Part shown: piece after piece, positions 39,341-51,299 of the stretch
Layout: every line of letters begins with the position of its first letter
Position numbering within the stretch: position 1 is the first letter of the stretch
NCBI GenBank assembly: GCA_018881555.1
Contig: JACAXG010000108.1
Coordinates: 2,863,299 to 2,927,298, forward strand
DNA from: Amblyornis subalaris
Taxonomy: Eukaryota; Chordata; Aves; Passeriformes; Ptilonorhynchidae
Direction of reading: 5' to 3'
Length of the DNA: 64,000 nt
The notes under the pieces: model-generated
What the model was told of the DNA's origin: nothing
Databases searched by the model: none
Seen by the model: only the letters and a program-made list of their open reading frames with translations
Translations under genes and position numbers: made by a program

Positions 39341-42300
39341 CAACTCCTCATGCATTAGAATCTATGTTTTCCAAAGCCTTTTCCAACCCTCTGAGTACAT
39401 GAACAAGGAGAGGACAGATACTACCCCTATCGTTTACAAGAGGAAACTGGAAGAAACAGTTTGTCTGGGCAGAGATGTAAATGAAACACGAACTCTCCCC
39501 ATGGGTTTTTGAATCATCTTAATATCAGGATATGNTCGGGATCAGCCTCCCAGGGGGAACACAAGGTGGAGCTCGGCATGGAGCGAATACAGCCATACTG
39601 GAGATGCTCTCCAGCCCTACATCCACTTGCTCATGACCAGGCCACAACACGGCCCCCAAAACAAGGCCAAACACCCCTGGTGACCAGAGAAGGCAATCTC
39701 TGAATGGAAATCCAGGCAGAAGACCTTTATTTGATCAGAGCATCTCTCTTAGGTGCTGTTCTCCACTAAGTGGGATCCCAGAGCACAAAGGAATGAAGAA
39801 CAACCAGCACTGTGGTCACATGCAGCAATTCAATCTCCATCTGCTCCAGAAGAAACCAAGGCCATTATCCTGCGTTGTCAATGTTGTTAATGAGCTATTT
39901 GGCTTCATTGGTAACATGCCAGCCTGCTTCAAAGACAGATAGCAAAATGAATGGATCGGGACAGGGAAAACAATGACCCGGATGTCTAATAGACAGTGTC
40001 TTGCAAACCACGACAAAAAGAGACAGGAAATACAGAAGAGCAAAGAGCTTATAAGGAATATTTCTCATTCACAGAAGTCGGCGAAAATTTTGGCCACCCT
40101 CAGTTGAATTTTTGACTACGGAAAAGAAATAAACTCAAATTTAAAAAATAAACAACAAAAAAATATTTCCTGTTCTTTCCCTGGCATAGGGAACACCAGA
40201 TAGCAACAAAGCAGGGCTTTTAGACTGCATCTATGTTTCAAGATAGAAGTTAGAGAAGAAAGAAGGGTTCTGAATAGAGAAAAAGAGCCCTTCAGAATTC
40301 TGGAAGAGATGCCTTATAGAGAAAAGCAAATTCCAAAGCTCTTGCCTGTATTAAATTATATCAATATAGGTTATCAAAGTTACTGAGCAGTGTGAATTCT
40401 CCCATCTCAAAAAAAAAAAGCAAAACACAATTCAACACTGACAGCTGAACGAATCTAAGAGGAATGTAAATCAGTCACTGAGAACTTCCCTCAGGACACA
40501 GCAGAATCACTGTCACTTTAAGTCCACAGCCAGCCGGACAAAGGATTCATCCTAACTAAATCANGAGCTGGGGGCTAGAGAGAGAAATCGCTGGGTAAAG
40601 TTTCAAAGCTTGAATTTATCATGCAAGGGGATGATACAGACCCATAATGAGCTGATCCAGCTNTAAGACCTACAAATGCTGGAGTCCCGCTTTCATTTTG
40701 GCAGCAGACAATGTCTTGGGTGCAAGTCCTCAGAACTCCACCGCATCCACTACATCTGAGCTAAGCAAGTGGGAATACCAGCTGAGGATACAGCTTACGG
40801 GATGGAAATTTACAGAAATGAAACTAATTAGCAGCTTCCCAAGCTCAGCAGTACTCATCTGACTCTGCAGCACTGAGTATGCTGAGAACACTCGTGCTGT
40901 TACGGCTGTAATTGTGCAGTCCTGTTCACTGCTCCACTGCCCAGACCAAGGTTTATAGGGAGACGGGAAGATTTTGGTTGTTAACCCTGCCTGTTAGTTA
41001 CCGCTTTTACTTCATCTTATCACAGCCCCTGCTGATGTTTATGTTTCCTACATGCTTTATGAGGGTTTCACAGCAGTTTTTTAGGCACGGTTTCAATCTG
41101 GCAGCACTGCAAGAGAGTCATTGTCCTTCTTGCTTGGTAGGATTCTTCTCCTACCTCAATCTCAAAGACAGATTCGGAACTGCAAGCTGGGGACCTCGGC
41201 TCAGATTCCCCATTCCTTACATCAGCCTTGCTGGGCAAGCCAAGGCAGTCCAGCTTCTTTCACGTATTCCAGCATGACTGACACTTCCTTTGGATCCAAC
41301 ACAGGCACCTTCTCCTTTCACCCAGCAGTTTTGCAAGGTGATCTCCGAGGCATCCAGAACTGCCTCATCATTGCTTTGTAAAAGGGCACTTATCTTTTAT
41401 TATCATGTGCTGATTGTATTGCAAACAGGCATTACCCTCACATAATCAGCTGCCTCTGATTTATCACCAGATTTATTACAGGTCCATAATGGGGTCAGAT
41501 TTATGCTTTCATTTACTTTCGTGTCTTAAAGAGACCAGCACGGGTTTTATTTTGCATCTTCCCAGATTTTAACTGAAAGGCATTTCTTTGCTGCTTTCTA
41601 ACCAGAGTTCTCTTTCAAACAAGCAAAATCTCCCTTGCTACACAAACACAGCAACTAACACTTTCAAACAAAGTTTTTACTTTACTCACTACAGTATACG
41701 CCACGGAAATGGTGCTTTCCTACACTACTTTTGCCAAGAGACAAAAAGAGGAAAAAAGAGTCAAAAAAAAGAAATCTCCCAGTCATTACCACCCTACAGC
41801 CTTCTTAATTAGTCAGACTCTTAATAATATTAAAACCTCTAAATCAGCAGCTGTTTTTTTCACACAGAAATCCTTACACCTCTAAATGTGACAAGTGAAA
41901 CCCAGCATTGNGCCAGGTAGGGTTTTCACAGCACATGTTAATTTATCAGCTCATGTAGCTCCTGGGCATGAATTGCACCAGGATCCTCTGCTTGCTCTGT
42001 TGTCCCCAGAGCATCACCTGAAACCTGTTATCAGCCAGGAATGAAAAAGAAAGTACAAAGCAAGAGAGACACAGGCCCCTTCCTGGATGAAGCANAGCTC
42101 TGTCAGCAAAAGAATATCTGAATGATGCATCTAAGAATTTTGAGCAGTATCAACTGAGGTATAGGCAGCAAAGGTATCCATCTCACACCACTGCAGGAAA
42201 ACTGACTGCCCTTGGTAACATAGGCCATGGCTAATAGACTCCTCTTCATTAAGGTATTGGAAATTTATCTTCACTTCCAAAATAGAGAATGCCTTGATTT

Positions 42301-42544
42301 AAGGTTTTGCTCCGTCTACAAATGCTTCAGCATGTATTTTCAAGCACAGTTTGCTCCCCATTTCCCTAGAGATTTCTCATCCGAGAAACACTAAATGCCT
42401 CCCCATTCTGCTTCCTATATCATCTGAATGTTTTTTATATTGCTGTGGTTTCAAACTAAGAGGATATCATTAGAGTAGATATAAGAAATCCTTGTGCAAT
42501 GATGGTAGGGAGACTCTGGAAACACCAGTGAAGTGTAAATGCCC
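39341..42544. other. Intergenic block without recognisable genes
   Basis: Unique-looking AT-rich sequence with short A runs at 40139-40160 and 40409-40420. No coding, RNA or repeat feature was recognised beyond these. Confidence 0.45.
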
Positions 42545-42700
42545 AGAGATCACAGGAAATATTCATGGTCGTGTTGGATGAGGCTCTGAGCAACCTANTC
42601 TAGTTGGAGATGTCCTTGCTCATTGCCAAGCAGTTGGACTGATGACATTTAAAAGGTCCAGTCTGCCTCCAAACCGTTCTACGATCCTGTGATCCAACAT
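42545..42700 (+). mobile_element. CR1 LINE 3' end
   Basis: Plus-oriented CR1. It has 'tggtcgtgttggatgaggct' and 'ctgagcaacct', then 'agttggagatgtccttgctc', then 'gttggactgatgacatttaa' and 'aaggtcca', and ends near 'gttctacgatcctgtgatcc', the decayed terminal repeat. It lies about 170 bases before LTR copy B. Confidence 0.85.
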
Positions 42701-42873
42701 TTCTCCCATTTNCTGGATGGATTCAAAGGCAAAAGGAGTCAAAAGGCTCGCAGCCTGCCAGAGAATGGAACACATTTGGGGTTTTTTGAGAAGCACCAGG
42801 GCAGCAGCACTGGGACCCTGGTTTAGCCCAGGATCCTGCTTGACCTGGGTGCTGTACCCACTGCCCGCCTGCA

Positions 42874-43310
42874 TGTCATGATCCGGTTACAAGAGATGCC
42901 TCTGCCCAAATTAAGGTGCAAGCAAGACCACATGCCAAAGTCAATAGCATGGATTTTATTGAACAGCAAATGTGAGGCAGACAGAAAGATACAGGAGGAA
43001 GGCGTTGGGGCGAAAGAGAAAGAGAGAGAGAGAGAAAAAGAGAGAAAGATTAAGTAGAAAGATATGACCACCACATGGATTCCTGCAGCATCCTGCTGGT
43101 CCCTCTTCATCCTGATCTTTGGAGTTGGGGGTCCCTAAATCGTTCCTTTGGAGGTACCACTCCTCCAAAGTCCACATCCACAGGGCAGAGATGCTGTTCC
43201 CACAACTTGCCTTGGCATGTGTGTCACTTCCCAGAGTGTGAATTTTAGGCCAGGAATTAATGGCTTCCTCTTTTGCCATCTGTGCTTACCTCAGGTTCCT
43301 GTTGTGGTGG
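42874..43310 (-). mobile_element. Solo LTR (copy B), same family as copy A
   Basis: On the minus strand it ends GGATCATGACA at 42874. It has a clear polyadenylation signal (TTCAATAAAATCC, about 42952-42964) followed by U5, and a purine/pyrimidine-rich R-like zone that reads as (GA)n on the plus strand (43015-43050). Alignment with copy A is good for about 280 bases and then fades toward the U3 end, so the outer limit is approximate. There is no TATA match as clear as in copy A, and no retroviral gene sequence beside it. Confidence 0.72.
43015..43050. repeat. (GA)n purine tract inside LTR copy B
   Basis: Alternating GA with a few A insertions. The same position in copy A holds a less regular purine-rich run, so the dinucleotide array expanded after, or varied between, the two insertions. 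Confidence 0.75.
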
Positions 43311-44516
43311 ATTATCTTATGGGAACTTCCTTCTTTAACAGTGTTTTGAGAGGTGCAGTTGCNTTCTTTAAACCCTCAGACTGCACTGTTAGATGGGGAC
43401 GCTGAACACCTCCACTGAGCTCCCCAGCCTGCGTAGATTTGTGTGCACCCACAGCTGCTGAGCAGGGAGAGAAGGCAGCAACAGGTTTGGCCCACTCCTG
43501 GGCACCAGAAGAACGGCAGCAACAAGAGATGTCTAGATTGATGCTAGGCAGTGCCTGACCGCTTTTAGCACAGTCAGCACCTTAAAATTCAATGCTCTTT
43601 TTGCTTGGCAGTGCTCCAGGACCCATGATCACTGTGATGGAATCTAGCATCCTGGCTCACTCTGCTGCAGACTCACTGGAGATAGCCAGGCCTGAATGGT
43701 ACTTTGGAAAAACCATTTACACAGGCCCCCAGCTGGCCACAAACCTCACCTCTGTGACAGGGCAGGTTTTTAGCAGAACAGACACGTTTTGGAGACACAA
43801 AACCTCCTTGCCACTGCAGGGGACTGCTAGACCACTGTCACAGCCTGGTTCACACCACCCACTACCACAGATACACTGCGGGTACAACTGACCCCAGGTG
43901 GACACTCCAGCCAGAGCAATCAGGACAACCCTTCTGACTGAGCTGGCAGTGGCCCAGGCCATTTACATCACCATGGCAAAAAATCTTCTACATTTCACAT
44001 TTCAGTCAGCACTTAGGCACTTCAGATATTTTTAGAAAACCTTTTCTCACCTTGTTTTATTTCCTACTTCTAAACAGAGCTTGCACTACTTAATATCACA
44101 AAAAAATATTAACACCTTTCATCAGCTGTACTGAGCATCCTCTGCCCTATTTCAAGGTGACAGGGTATCCCAAATTTGCCTGTGAAGTGCTGGCACAGAC
44201 ACCTAGCAGTGTTTACCTACTTTAGTTTTATATAAACGTTTGCACAGTGCACTGCAACGGGCATGGATGAGCTGTGCTTCAGCAGGAAAGGGCGTTGAAG
44301 CANGCAGTGTCCTTCCAACTCTCTTTTTATGGCCTCTGCTGCACAAAGCACAGTGTGGAGGCACAGCACCCATGCAGGGCTCATTATCTTCACCCAAAGC
44401 AGCTCTGGAGTCGGTCAGCTGATCTCTTGCAGTGTCAATTTATGGTGTAATGACAGCCTCTGTGCAATATTCCACTCTACAGCCTAGGAAATTTAACCTG
44501 TCTCTCAACACTCCTG

Positions 44517-44552
44517 CATTTTCAAGCTGGAAATCATTTTCAAGCTGGAAAA
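44517..44552. repeat. 18-bp tandem duplication
   Basis: Two adjacent copies of cattttcaagctggaaat differ only at the last base of the second copy. The high identity implies a recent event. Confidence 0.9.
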
Positions 44553-45058
44553 GAACTGCCCATGGGAGAGGAACTCTCTCAAAAGTACATATTTTACAGC
44601 AACTGCTGGGTTTGATGAGCACTATTACGTCCTGGGAAAGCAGAAGGATTCCCTGGCTTCTTGAGAAAAATTTGGAGGNGCTGAGTTTTCTAACACAGGT
44701 TAACAGGAAGATGGATTTTGATGAGGCAACNTCCTTCCCTGGAACAAAAAAGGGGGTGATACAACACAAGCCTGTTCACAGAAACCGGGCAAACCCCCAG
44801 ATCACGTCACAAGCCAAAAAGCAACATTGCTGACAACAATAAAACTCAGTCCTGCTCTTCTCAGTGTTGCAGCAGCTCAGTGCTTTTGGAGTCCAGAAAC
44901 GGAAAGGGACCAGGACGTGGCAGTTTCCCAGCACCCCCATTAAATCAGGCTGCTCTTCAGAACCTGTCAGCTGCNGGAGTGAGCACAAATGAGCAAGGCA
45001 GGCACAGTACTGTGTGGGGTTGTACAGTTCTTTCACCTTTCCTTTACGGTCCTGCCAC

Positions 45059-45080
45059 CTCCCAGATCTCTCCCAGATCT
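45059..45080. repeat. 11-bp perfect tandem duplication
   Basis: ctcccagatct occurs twice in direct succession without mismatch. Confidence 0.9.
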
Positions 45081-46591
45081 ACGACTTCACACCAGAAGTC
45101 CCACAGCAGGGCAGTCCAGAACCTTGAGGGCAGGATTTCCCACCTGAATTTTCTACGCTGGTGTTCCCACAGCTTTGAATATTATAACGTTATGGGAAGT
45201 TCCAGAACCACCCCATCTGCCCTCCTTTTATTTACCCCTTATTTTGTGGNTCTCAGTTTACATTAACACAAAAAATAAGCCTTTGTGAATAATAGCCACA
45301 GTAAACATAAAGCATTTATGCTGTTAGCATAACAGCCATGCTCGCCCCAGTCTCCTGCTGCACACTACAGCTAAAGGCAAAGGAAAGACACCAAGACAGC
45401 TTTGACCCCAGGGCTGGGGGAAAGAGGTGGGGCACAATAAGATTTGGGGGACTGGGGTGCATGGCCTGGCTGTTGTTGCTAAAACACTCAGTCAAGCCCT
45501 TGAGCAACAGGAAAGTGTCAATGCCAGCGACTTTCACCGGCTGATTCCCTGCCACCAGCCAACAAGAGAATTAAAATTCAACAGCAGGTCTCAGTCTTGC
45601 CTTTCTTTGCTCACCCAGTCAAGAGCCTTTCAACAGCCTGGGAGAGCAGGCTGAGAAAGTCTCGCTGATCCAAGGGGCAGCATGGAGGCAGCAGAAGGAA
45701 ATCAGAGGAAGCAAAAAAAAAAAAAAAGGCAAGTAATGATCAAGGAGAGCAGGAGCTGGAGAGGGACTGTTCGTGCTCCTGGGCATCATCTTGCCTAACA
45801 TCCAGACCATGCTGCGTCAAACCCAGAGGGGTGAGACTCAATGAGAAAAGGGAGTCTGGAGCCCAGACTGACAGACAGATGTAGAACATTGATCTCCAGC
45901 TCGCCCCAGGTCTAAGAGAGCACTTTGCTTTCCTGGGACTGCACCTGCCCAGAGTACTCCTGTGAGGAGCCCTCATCCCAAAATGCCTTAGAAACAGCAG
46001 GAGCTACCAACAGGGAGGAGAATGGTACAAATCCAAGGCACTGCAGGGTGATTAGTGAAGCACAGCTGACGGGAAAGGGCAGGAGAGCCCACCAGGCCAA
46101 AGGGAAACACTGCTGGGTTGTGGAGAGGGCTGGAAGCGTATCTGCCCCCACCTGCTGGGACCCACTGCTTGAAGGGGATGAAGAACTTCCTCCCTTTCCT
46201 ACCTACAAAATCCTGCCCCAGGTAACGGCTGATGAAGCACCACAAACTGCATTATTTAAGACACTGTTGCTGTGATACAAAGCTAACTTCTTTCAGAGCC
46301 AATACCTGACAAAAACAAGCATACAGAGATACTTAGAGCTCCCAGAGAAAGAATTTAAATTGGTCAGGAAGAACCTCTGAAAAACAAAAAATCAATGACG
46401 AAGCCCATGTCAAAAAGCAACCCCATGGAAAACCACATTTTTGCTTGCATGACCGCTCCATTGACCTAAAACACACTGAAATACATGTTCTGTTGTTGGT
46501 AAGAAAAGCTAACTCAGAAAAGCCCCTTTGCTTATGATCTGTGTTTTCTATAACTATCTCGAAATAACAGAGGATGCCCGAAAAGGGGAGT

Positions 46592-46620
46592 TACATATAT
46601 ATAAGTATATNTATATATGT
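46592..46620. repeat. (TA)n microsatellite
   Basis: An interrupted TA array containing one N and flanked by 'acat...atgtcac'. The N inside the array suggests length or base heterogeneity. Confidence 0.75.
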
Positions 46621-47548
46621 CACTTGTTGTTTACTATGTCTGCTTCAGACAGTACTTTGCGAAAAAATAACATAATAATCTTTTATGTACCAGATGCTTC
46701 AAGGTGAACCAACCAAAGAAGCTGCAAAGATTGCTGTGGGATTTATGATCCAAAATCCTTGTGGTCGTTGCCAGCTCTGAAGGACGAATTCTTCCTTGAT
46801 GTTAGGACAGGTCTATTTACTCCTGTGTGACCAGCTGTCCTTTCCCTCACCACAAGTTGAGAAAACACATTAGACTATTTAAATCGTAAGTTTTCTTTGG
46901 GTAGTGACTGTCCCATCTCGAGTATGCACAGCACTTATGACCCAGCTGCCAATTGCTAGTTTGGATTTGGGTCCAATAGAGGTGGTTTGGAAAAAAGATA
47001 TTGAGGGCGAAGTCGCAATAAATTAGGCTAGGTCAGACTCTGAGAAGGGTTTATAGCTCTCTCTGCATCTTTCTAACCTGAGCCTTCTCCACGCTCTCTT
47101 CTCTCTTTAACAGTTTTATTTTTTGGAGCTACAAGACTTTTTTTTTTCCCTGCTGAGTGCTGGGTTAACAAATGCAGGAAGCATACATTAACAGTATTCT
47201 TTGGAGACCACCTACACCAGTGAGACGAACAATGGGCTCTGAACCGTGACTAATTTGTAGCCCAGAAATATGGTGTATTTTTTAAATGTAAAACTGTTAC
47301 TCACACTTTACAGTTTATTTGAACTGAAACTGTATTATTATCTCCTCGTTATTTTACCTGGTATATTTTAGACAATGTATCTCAGGGTTGCCATAGCTAC
47401 CTGCTGAGTGCCTTTGACTGGAGTGTTTGCAGTAATCAAAATTAAAGGCTTCTTATAAAAAGAAGTATGCTCCGACTAAAGAGGAACCTGGGCAAAATTG
47501 CCCATAATTGTATTCTTTTGCTCAGTGCTGCTGCTGTTGGGTGAGCTT

Positions 47549-47800
47549 GTGCGGTGGTTTAAAACGCAGCTGGAAAATTAAACCCACTCAAGCTGCTCCC
47601 TTTTCCCTGCCTCTTCCAATAACGGGGGAACACTAGAAGATTGAGTGTTGGAATAACAATTTACTGAAAACAGCAATAGCCACAATAATATTAATAACGA
47701 AGAGTGTACAAAAGAGAGAAAGGGTTTTACCCACAGAAGGATACTCACCACCGAACAAACGAAACCAAAAACACTCCAGTGTTAAGTACAGTGCTTAGTT
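47549..47800 (-). mobile_element. Partial LTR of a common bird ERV-type family
   Basis: The left edge reads 'tgtgcggtggttt', then 'aaaacgcagctgg', 'aaaattaaacccac' and 'tcaagctgctccc'. This is a familiar avian LTR end, in which minus-strand copies finish ...GGTTTAAACCACNNCACA. The interior has 'ggaataacaatttactg' (minus CAGTAAATTG, a decayed AATAAA signal) and 'agtgtacaaaagagagaaag'. Orientation is judged from the position of that signal, about 115 bases from the end. The far side fades into the CR1 pair, so this copy is truncated or interrupted. Confidence 0.6.
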
Positions 47801-47830
47801 TCCCCCATAAAAATCACATGAAAATAAAAG

Positions 47831-47940
47831 TTTGGAATGGCCTCTGGAAGTCTGTAGTTCAACCTCCAGCTCAAAGCGGGTCCAGCCAGGATTAGGACTT
47901 CGTCCAGACGGGTGCTGGAGATATCCAAGGACAGAAGGGA
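47831..47940 (-). mobile_element. CR1 LINE fragment, minus orientation
   Basis: 'ttggaatggcctctggaagt', then 'ctgtagttcaacctccagct', 'caaagcgggtccag', 'ggacttcgtccagac' and 'ggtgctggagatatccaagg' follow the order of a reverse-read CR1 3' region. It abuts a plus-oriented CR1 of a related family. Confidence 0.8.
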
Positions 47941-47954
47941 TGCCAGGGATTTCT

Positions 47955-48195
47955 CTGTGGTGTCCAGTGTAAGGACAAGAGGCCGTGGTCACAGACTGAA
48001 ACACAGGAAATTATGTTTGAACACAGGAGACACTTATGAATGACCAAGCCCCGGCNGAGGTTGCCCTGAGAGGTTGTGGAGTCTCCAGCCTTGGGGGTAT
48101 TCAAAAGGCAACGATGCAACCAGGTCTAGGTGACCCTACATGAGCAAGGCTCATGGATGGCTCCAGAGGTGCCATCTAACCCCAGCCACTCCGAA
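47955..48195 (+). mobile_element. CR1 LINE 3' end, plus orientation
   Basis: 'ggtgtccagtgtaaggacaa' and 'gaggccgtggtcacagactg', then 'aaacacaggaaattatgttt', 'gaggttgccctgagaggttg' and 'tggagtctccagcc', 'gaggtgccatctaacc' match the CR1 3' non-coding region in order. It forms an inverted pair with the fragment at 47831-47940. Confidence 0.9.
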
Positions 48196-50321
48196 ATCCA
48201 CCGTCAAGGATGCAGTCCCACAAACCCTTGGACGGCAGGCAGGACAGACCCAGTGAGACCTTCAGTTGAAAGGACAAATGCAATCAACGGCAGGGGGAGT
48301 CCCTGCTGAGCTCCTTATCAGCACCTCCTCCAACAGCTCTCTCCAAAACTGAATGCCTCCATCGTACCTAAACTGGCCTAAGCCAGGACGCCAAACCCTC
48401 AGAAAGAGGAGGATGCATACAAGCTCTGCCACTGCACCTCTGGATGACACAAGGTAGGTCCTGGCCCTTCCCTGTTCTATTCCCCGTTTGGGTAGTGGAC
48501 TAGACACATCTCTGAGCTCTGATCAGATGGCAAGGACTTGTTGGCACAGGGAGCAACTGTCCCAAGTCCNCCAGATCACTAACATGTGAAGTAACTCAGC
48601 TCTCCATAGCAATGTTTCAGGATACTTCAGCATGCTTCTAAATACTTACCTCACTTTTGCAAAGAAGTGAGAGCAAGTAACTTAATGCTTTTGGAAAGAA
48701 ACCATTTTTAATTAAAGCTAAAGTATGCCCTCCTGGAATCATCCAAATGAACTGCAAGCAATTAGACAATTAAAATGAAGGTCACCAGAAGAACATACTA
48801 AACAGCCATCCTGATGGAGTATTAAGTACAGAAGAGCTGGATAGCTCAATTAAAACAGTTGCACAAACACAGCTCTGTTGGATTAGGGACAGACTTCTCT
48901 AGACCCTACAGGAACAAATCAACAAAGCAACTGGCTGCGTTCAGGAGACAGACTCCCTTCCCTCTGTGGATAAAAGCAGGTCTAGGATCCAGTGGATCTG
49001 GGTACTATCAGCTTGTCCTCACCTCTACACCACATGTTGACAAGCATCCCTCTATAGGGCTCATCTTAGAGGCCACCACAGAGGGGAAAGCAGGCTCCAC
49101 AAACACACCCTAACCCAGGGCAGGAGACATGAAAAGTTTCCTTTATTTTACCAGATAAAACGTTCCTGCAAACCATAACAGCAGCCAGCTGGCAATGTAG
49201 GAACAGAGAAAAAAGTNAGTGGGGAGCTTGAAATACTCAACAGGTCCCTTGGCAGAGAACTGCACCCAGAACTACACACTACTGCCTTCCTCTGCCTCTT
49301 TCTGGAAGGTGCCTAGAAAAGAGACATTTGTCCTTTACCTCCATTCATTCAGCTTTCTGGAAATTAGAAACGAACAAACTAGCTAAAATTACAAACCCAA
49401 ACCTCTGCAGATTGTGCCGTTATGGGGCCTGACACATTAATAAGGCAGAAAAACAATTTCTGCTTTAAAAATACGGAGTACATTTGCCTCACACCCACAT
49501 AACAACCCCTGTACCTGAAGCAAACCAGCTCCAAAAAGTCATTCCCTCTGTGCAGAGTTTAGCACCCCCAGCCACCTCTCCAGAACTGCAATCCTCTGCT
49601 GTCCTGGTCTCTAGATTGCCTGAATTTCCACTTTCCTCAGGCTTCTTAGATTACTTCCCTTAAAATTAATCTGAAGTGAATTACTCCTTGAAATGAACTT
49701 TTGGGAAAAGTTAAATGTCAGCCTTTCCTAGTGCCCACTTCAGCACAGACTTTAGGAGGAATTATTGCCTCCCAGTACTGATGTAAAAGCTAATAATGCT
49801 CATTAGGTCAGCCACCGCCACGTTTGAGGGATTGTCCCAGTGAGGAAACCCTGGCACACTGCCCAGGTGTTGCAGAGATCTCTGTCCAAGGCACATTTTG
49901 GTCCTAACAGCTGGACACAAGCCAACCCCCCTGGCTGCCACACAAGCACAAACCGAGTGTGCAACCCAAGGCTCCAGAGCCCTCATGTTCCCCTGGAGCA
50001 GGGTGACCAATGCAAAGGAGACCAAGGCTTAACCCTGCCCGCTCACAACTTCGCTACAGGGACCCACAGACCTGTTTCATCGTTTTTCAGCCTCTTTGCA
50101 AAAAGATGGATTACCCTTTGCACAGAGGATAGGACGGATCATTTGTGGATCTTCCTGCTCAAAAAGCCCAGGGCCAGTCACTCATTAATTTTCTCTCTGC
50201 ANGGTCATGTCTAGAATTGCAAATCAGATTTACTTTGTCTGTGACANAACGAGTTCAGTGGTTCCCAGCTTGACAGAAAGTTCAACTCATGCCCTTCAAG
50301 ACACAGCAGCTTGCACTTCTG

Positions 50322-50357
50322 CCCTCTGACNGATCCCTACCCTCTGATTGATCCCAC
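50322..50357. repeat. Imperfect 18-bp tandem duplication
   Basis: Units ccctctgacngatcccta and ccctctgattgatcccac are adjacent, sharing 14 clear positions. The N lies inside the first copy. Confidence 0.75.
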
Positions 50358-51277
50358 TGAACAGGGGACAGATGGAAACTCACACTGAGCCTCCCAACAC
50401 GCACTGCTGCTGTCAGAAGCCATCCTTCTCTGGGCCATAACAGCGATCCCATGCTCAGCAAAGAAAACTGGGATGTATTCTGANTCAGGACAATTCAACA
50501 ACAGAAGTAAAGGCACAGAGATCACAGCCAGCTGTTCCTTGTTTGTGATCCCTGAACGTCCCAGAGTCCTTTCTGCATTCCCATGCTAAACCATGCACTG
50601 CTGCAAAACACAAAGAGCCAGAACACTTCCCTCAGGGAGCTGCCTGTTCTTTCCAAATGGTACCAAGAGCAAGCCTTCAAACACTGCCTGCCAATCCAGC
50701 CCAGGATACAGCAATGCTAGTGATGTCTTCTGAAGTCCCTTCTTCATGAAAGCAAGCTGCTGTACCAAGCGTGAGATGAACACAGAAGGGTCTCTCTTCT
50801 CATCTTGCTCAAAATCAAGTTGCTTTGCTTGCTCACTGGGAAGAGCACAGCCCACCTGCCTGACATAATGGGATTATGCTCAAAGACCGACAAAGCTGCA
50901 GGAAGTGGACTTTCAGCACATGCTCAGAGACACAACCTGTCCAGTCATGATCAGAAGCTGCACTACCACAGCCCTCACCCCCACCACCATGCAAAATCCA
51001 ATCAGTCTCGGCAGGAAGTTGACTGCAACAGGCATTCAAAGGGATTCATCCCTACAAGGATAAGGAGGATGAGTAAAGAAGTCCTGAGAACTCATCTGGC
51101 AGCTGAAAGGTGCCTCTGGTGCCAACGTGAAGGGAGGGAAGGGAGGCTGGGCTGCATTGTTTAGCCTTGTGTGCCAGGTTATTGGCTCGTTTAGCTGCTG
51201 GACCAAAATTCACTCCATGCGGAAGCTGGAGCGCCTCCCAACAGCTGTGGGGTATGGGATAGAATGGGTAGAAAACA

Positions 51278-51299
51278 ATCCCATTCCTATCCCATTCCT
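51278..51299. repeat. 11-bp perfect tandem duplication
   Basis: atcccattcct occurs twice without mismatch. Confidence 0.9.

Larger units (their letters stand above)
43311..47548. other. Intergenic block without recognisable genes
   Basis: Contains two short tandem duplications (44517-44552 and 45059-45080), an A14 run (45713-45726) and an AT microsatellite (about 46592-46620). The segment at about 47240-47475 is AT-rich with little repeat character and may be conserved regulatory DNA. No gene was recognised. Confidence 0.45.

Noticed and set aside
15191..43310. LTR copies A and B as the two ends of one provirus
   Set aside because: They are on the same strand and alike, but 27 kb of unrelated unique sequence including the SYNDIG1 exon lies between them, with no gag, pol or env. 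They are separate solo LTRs.
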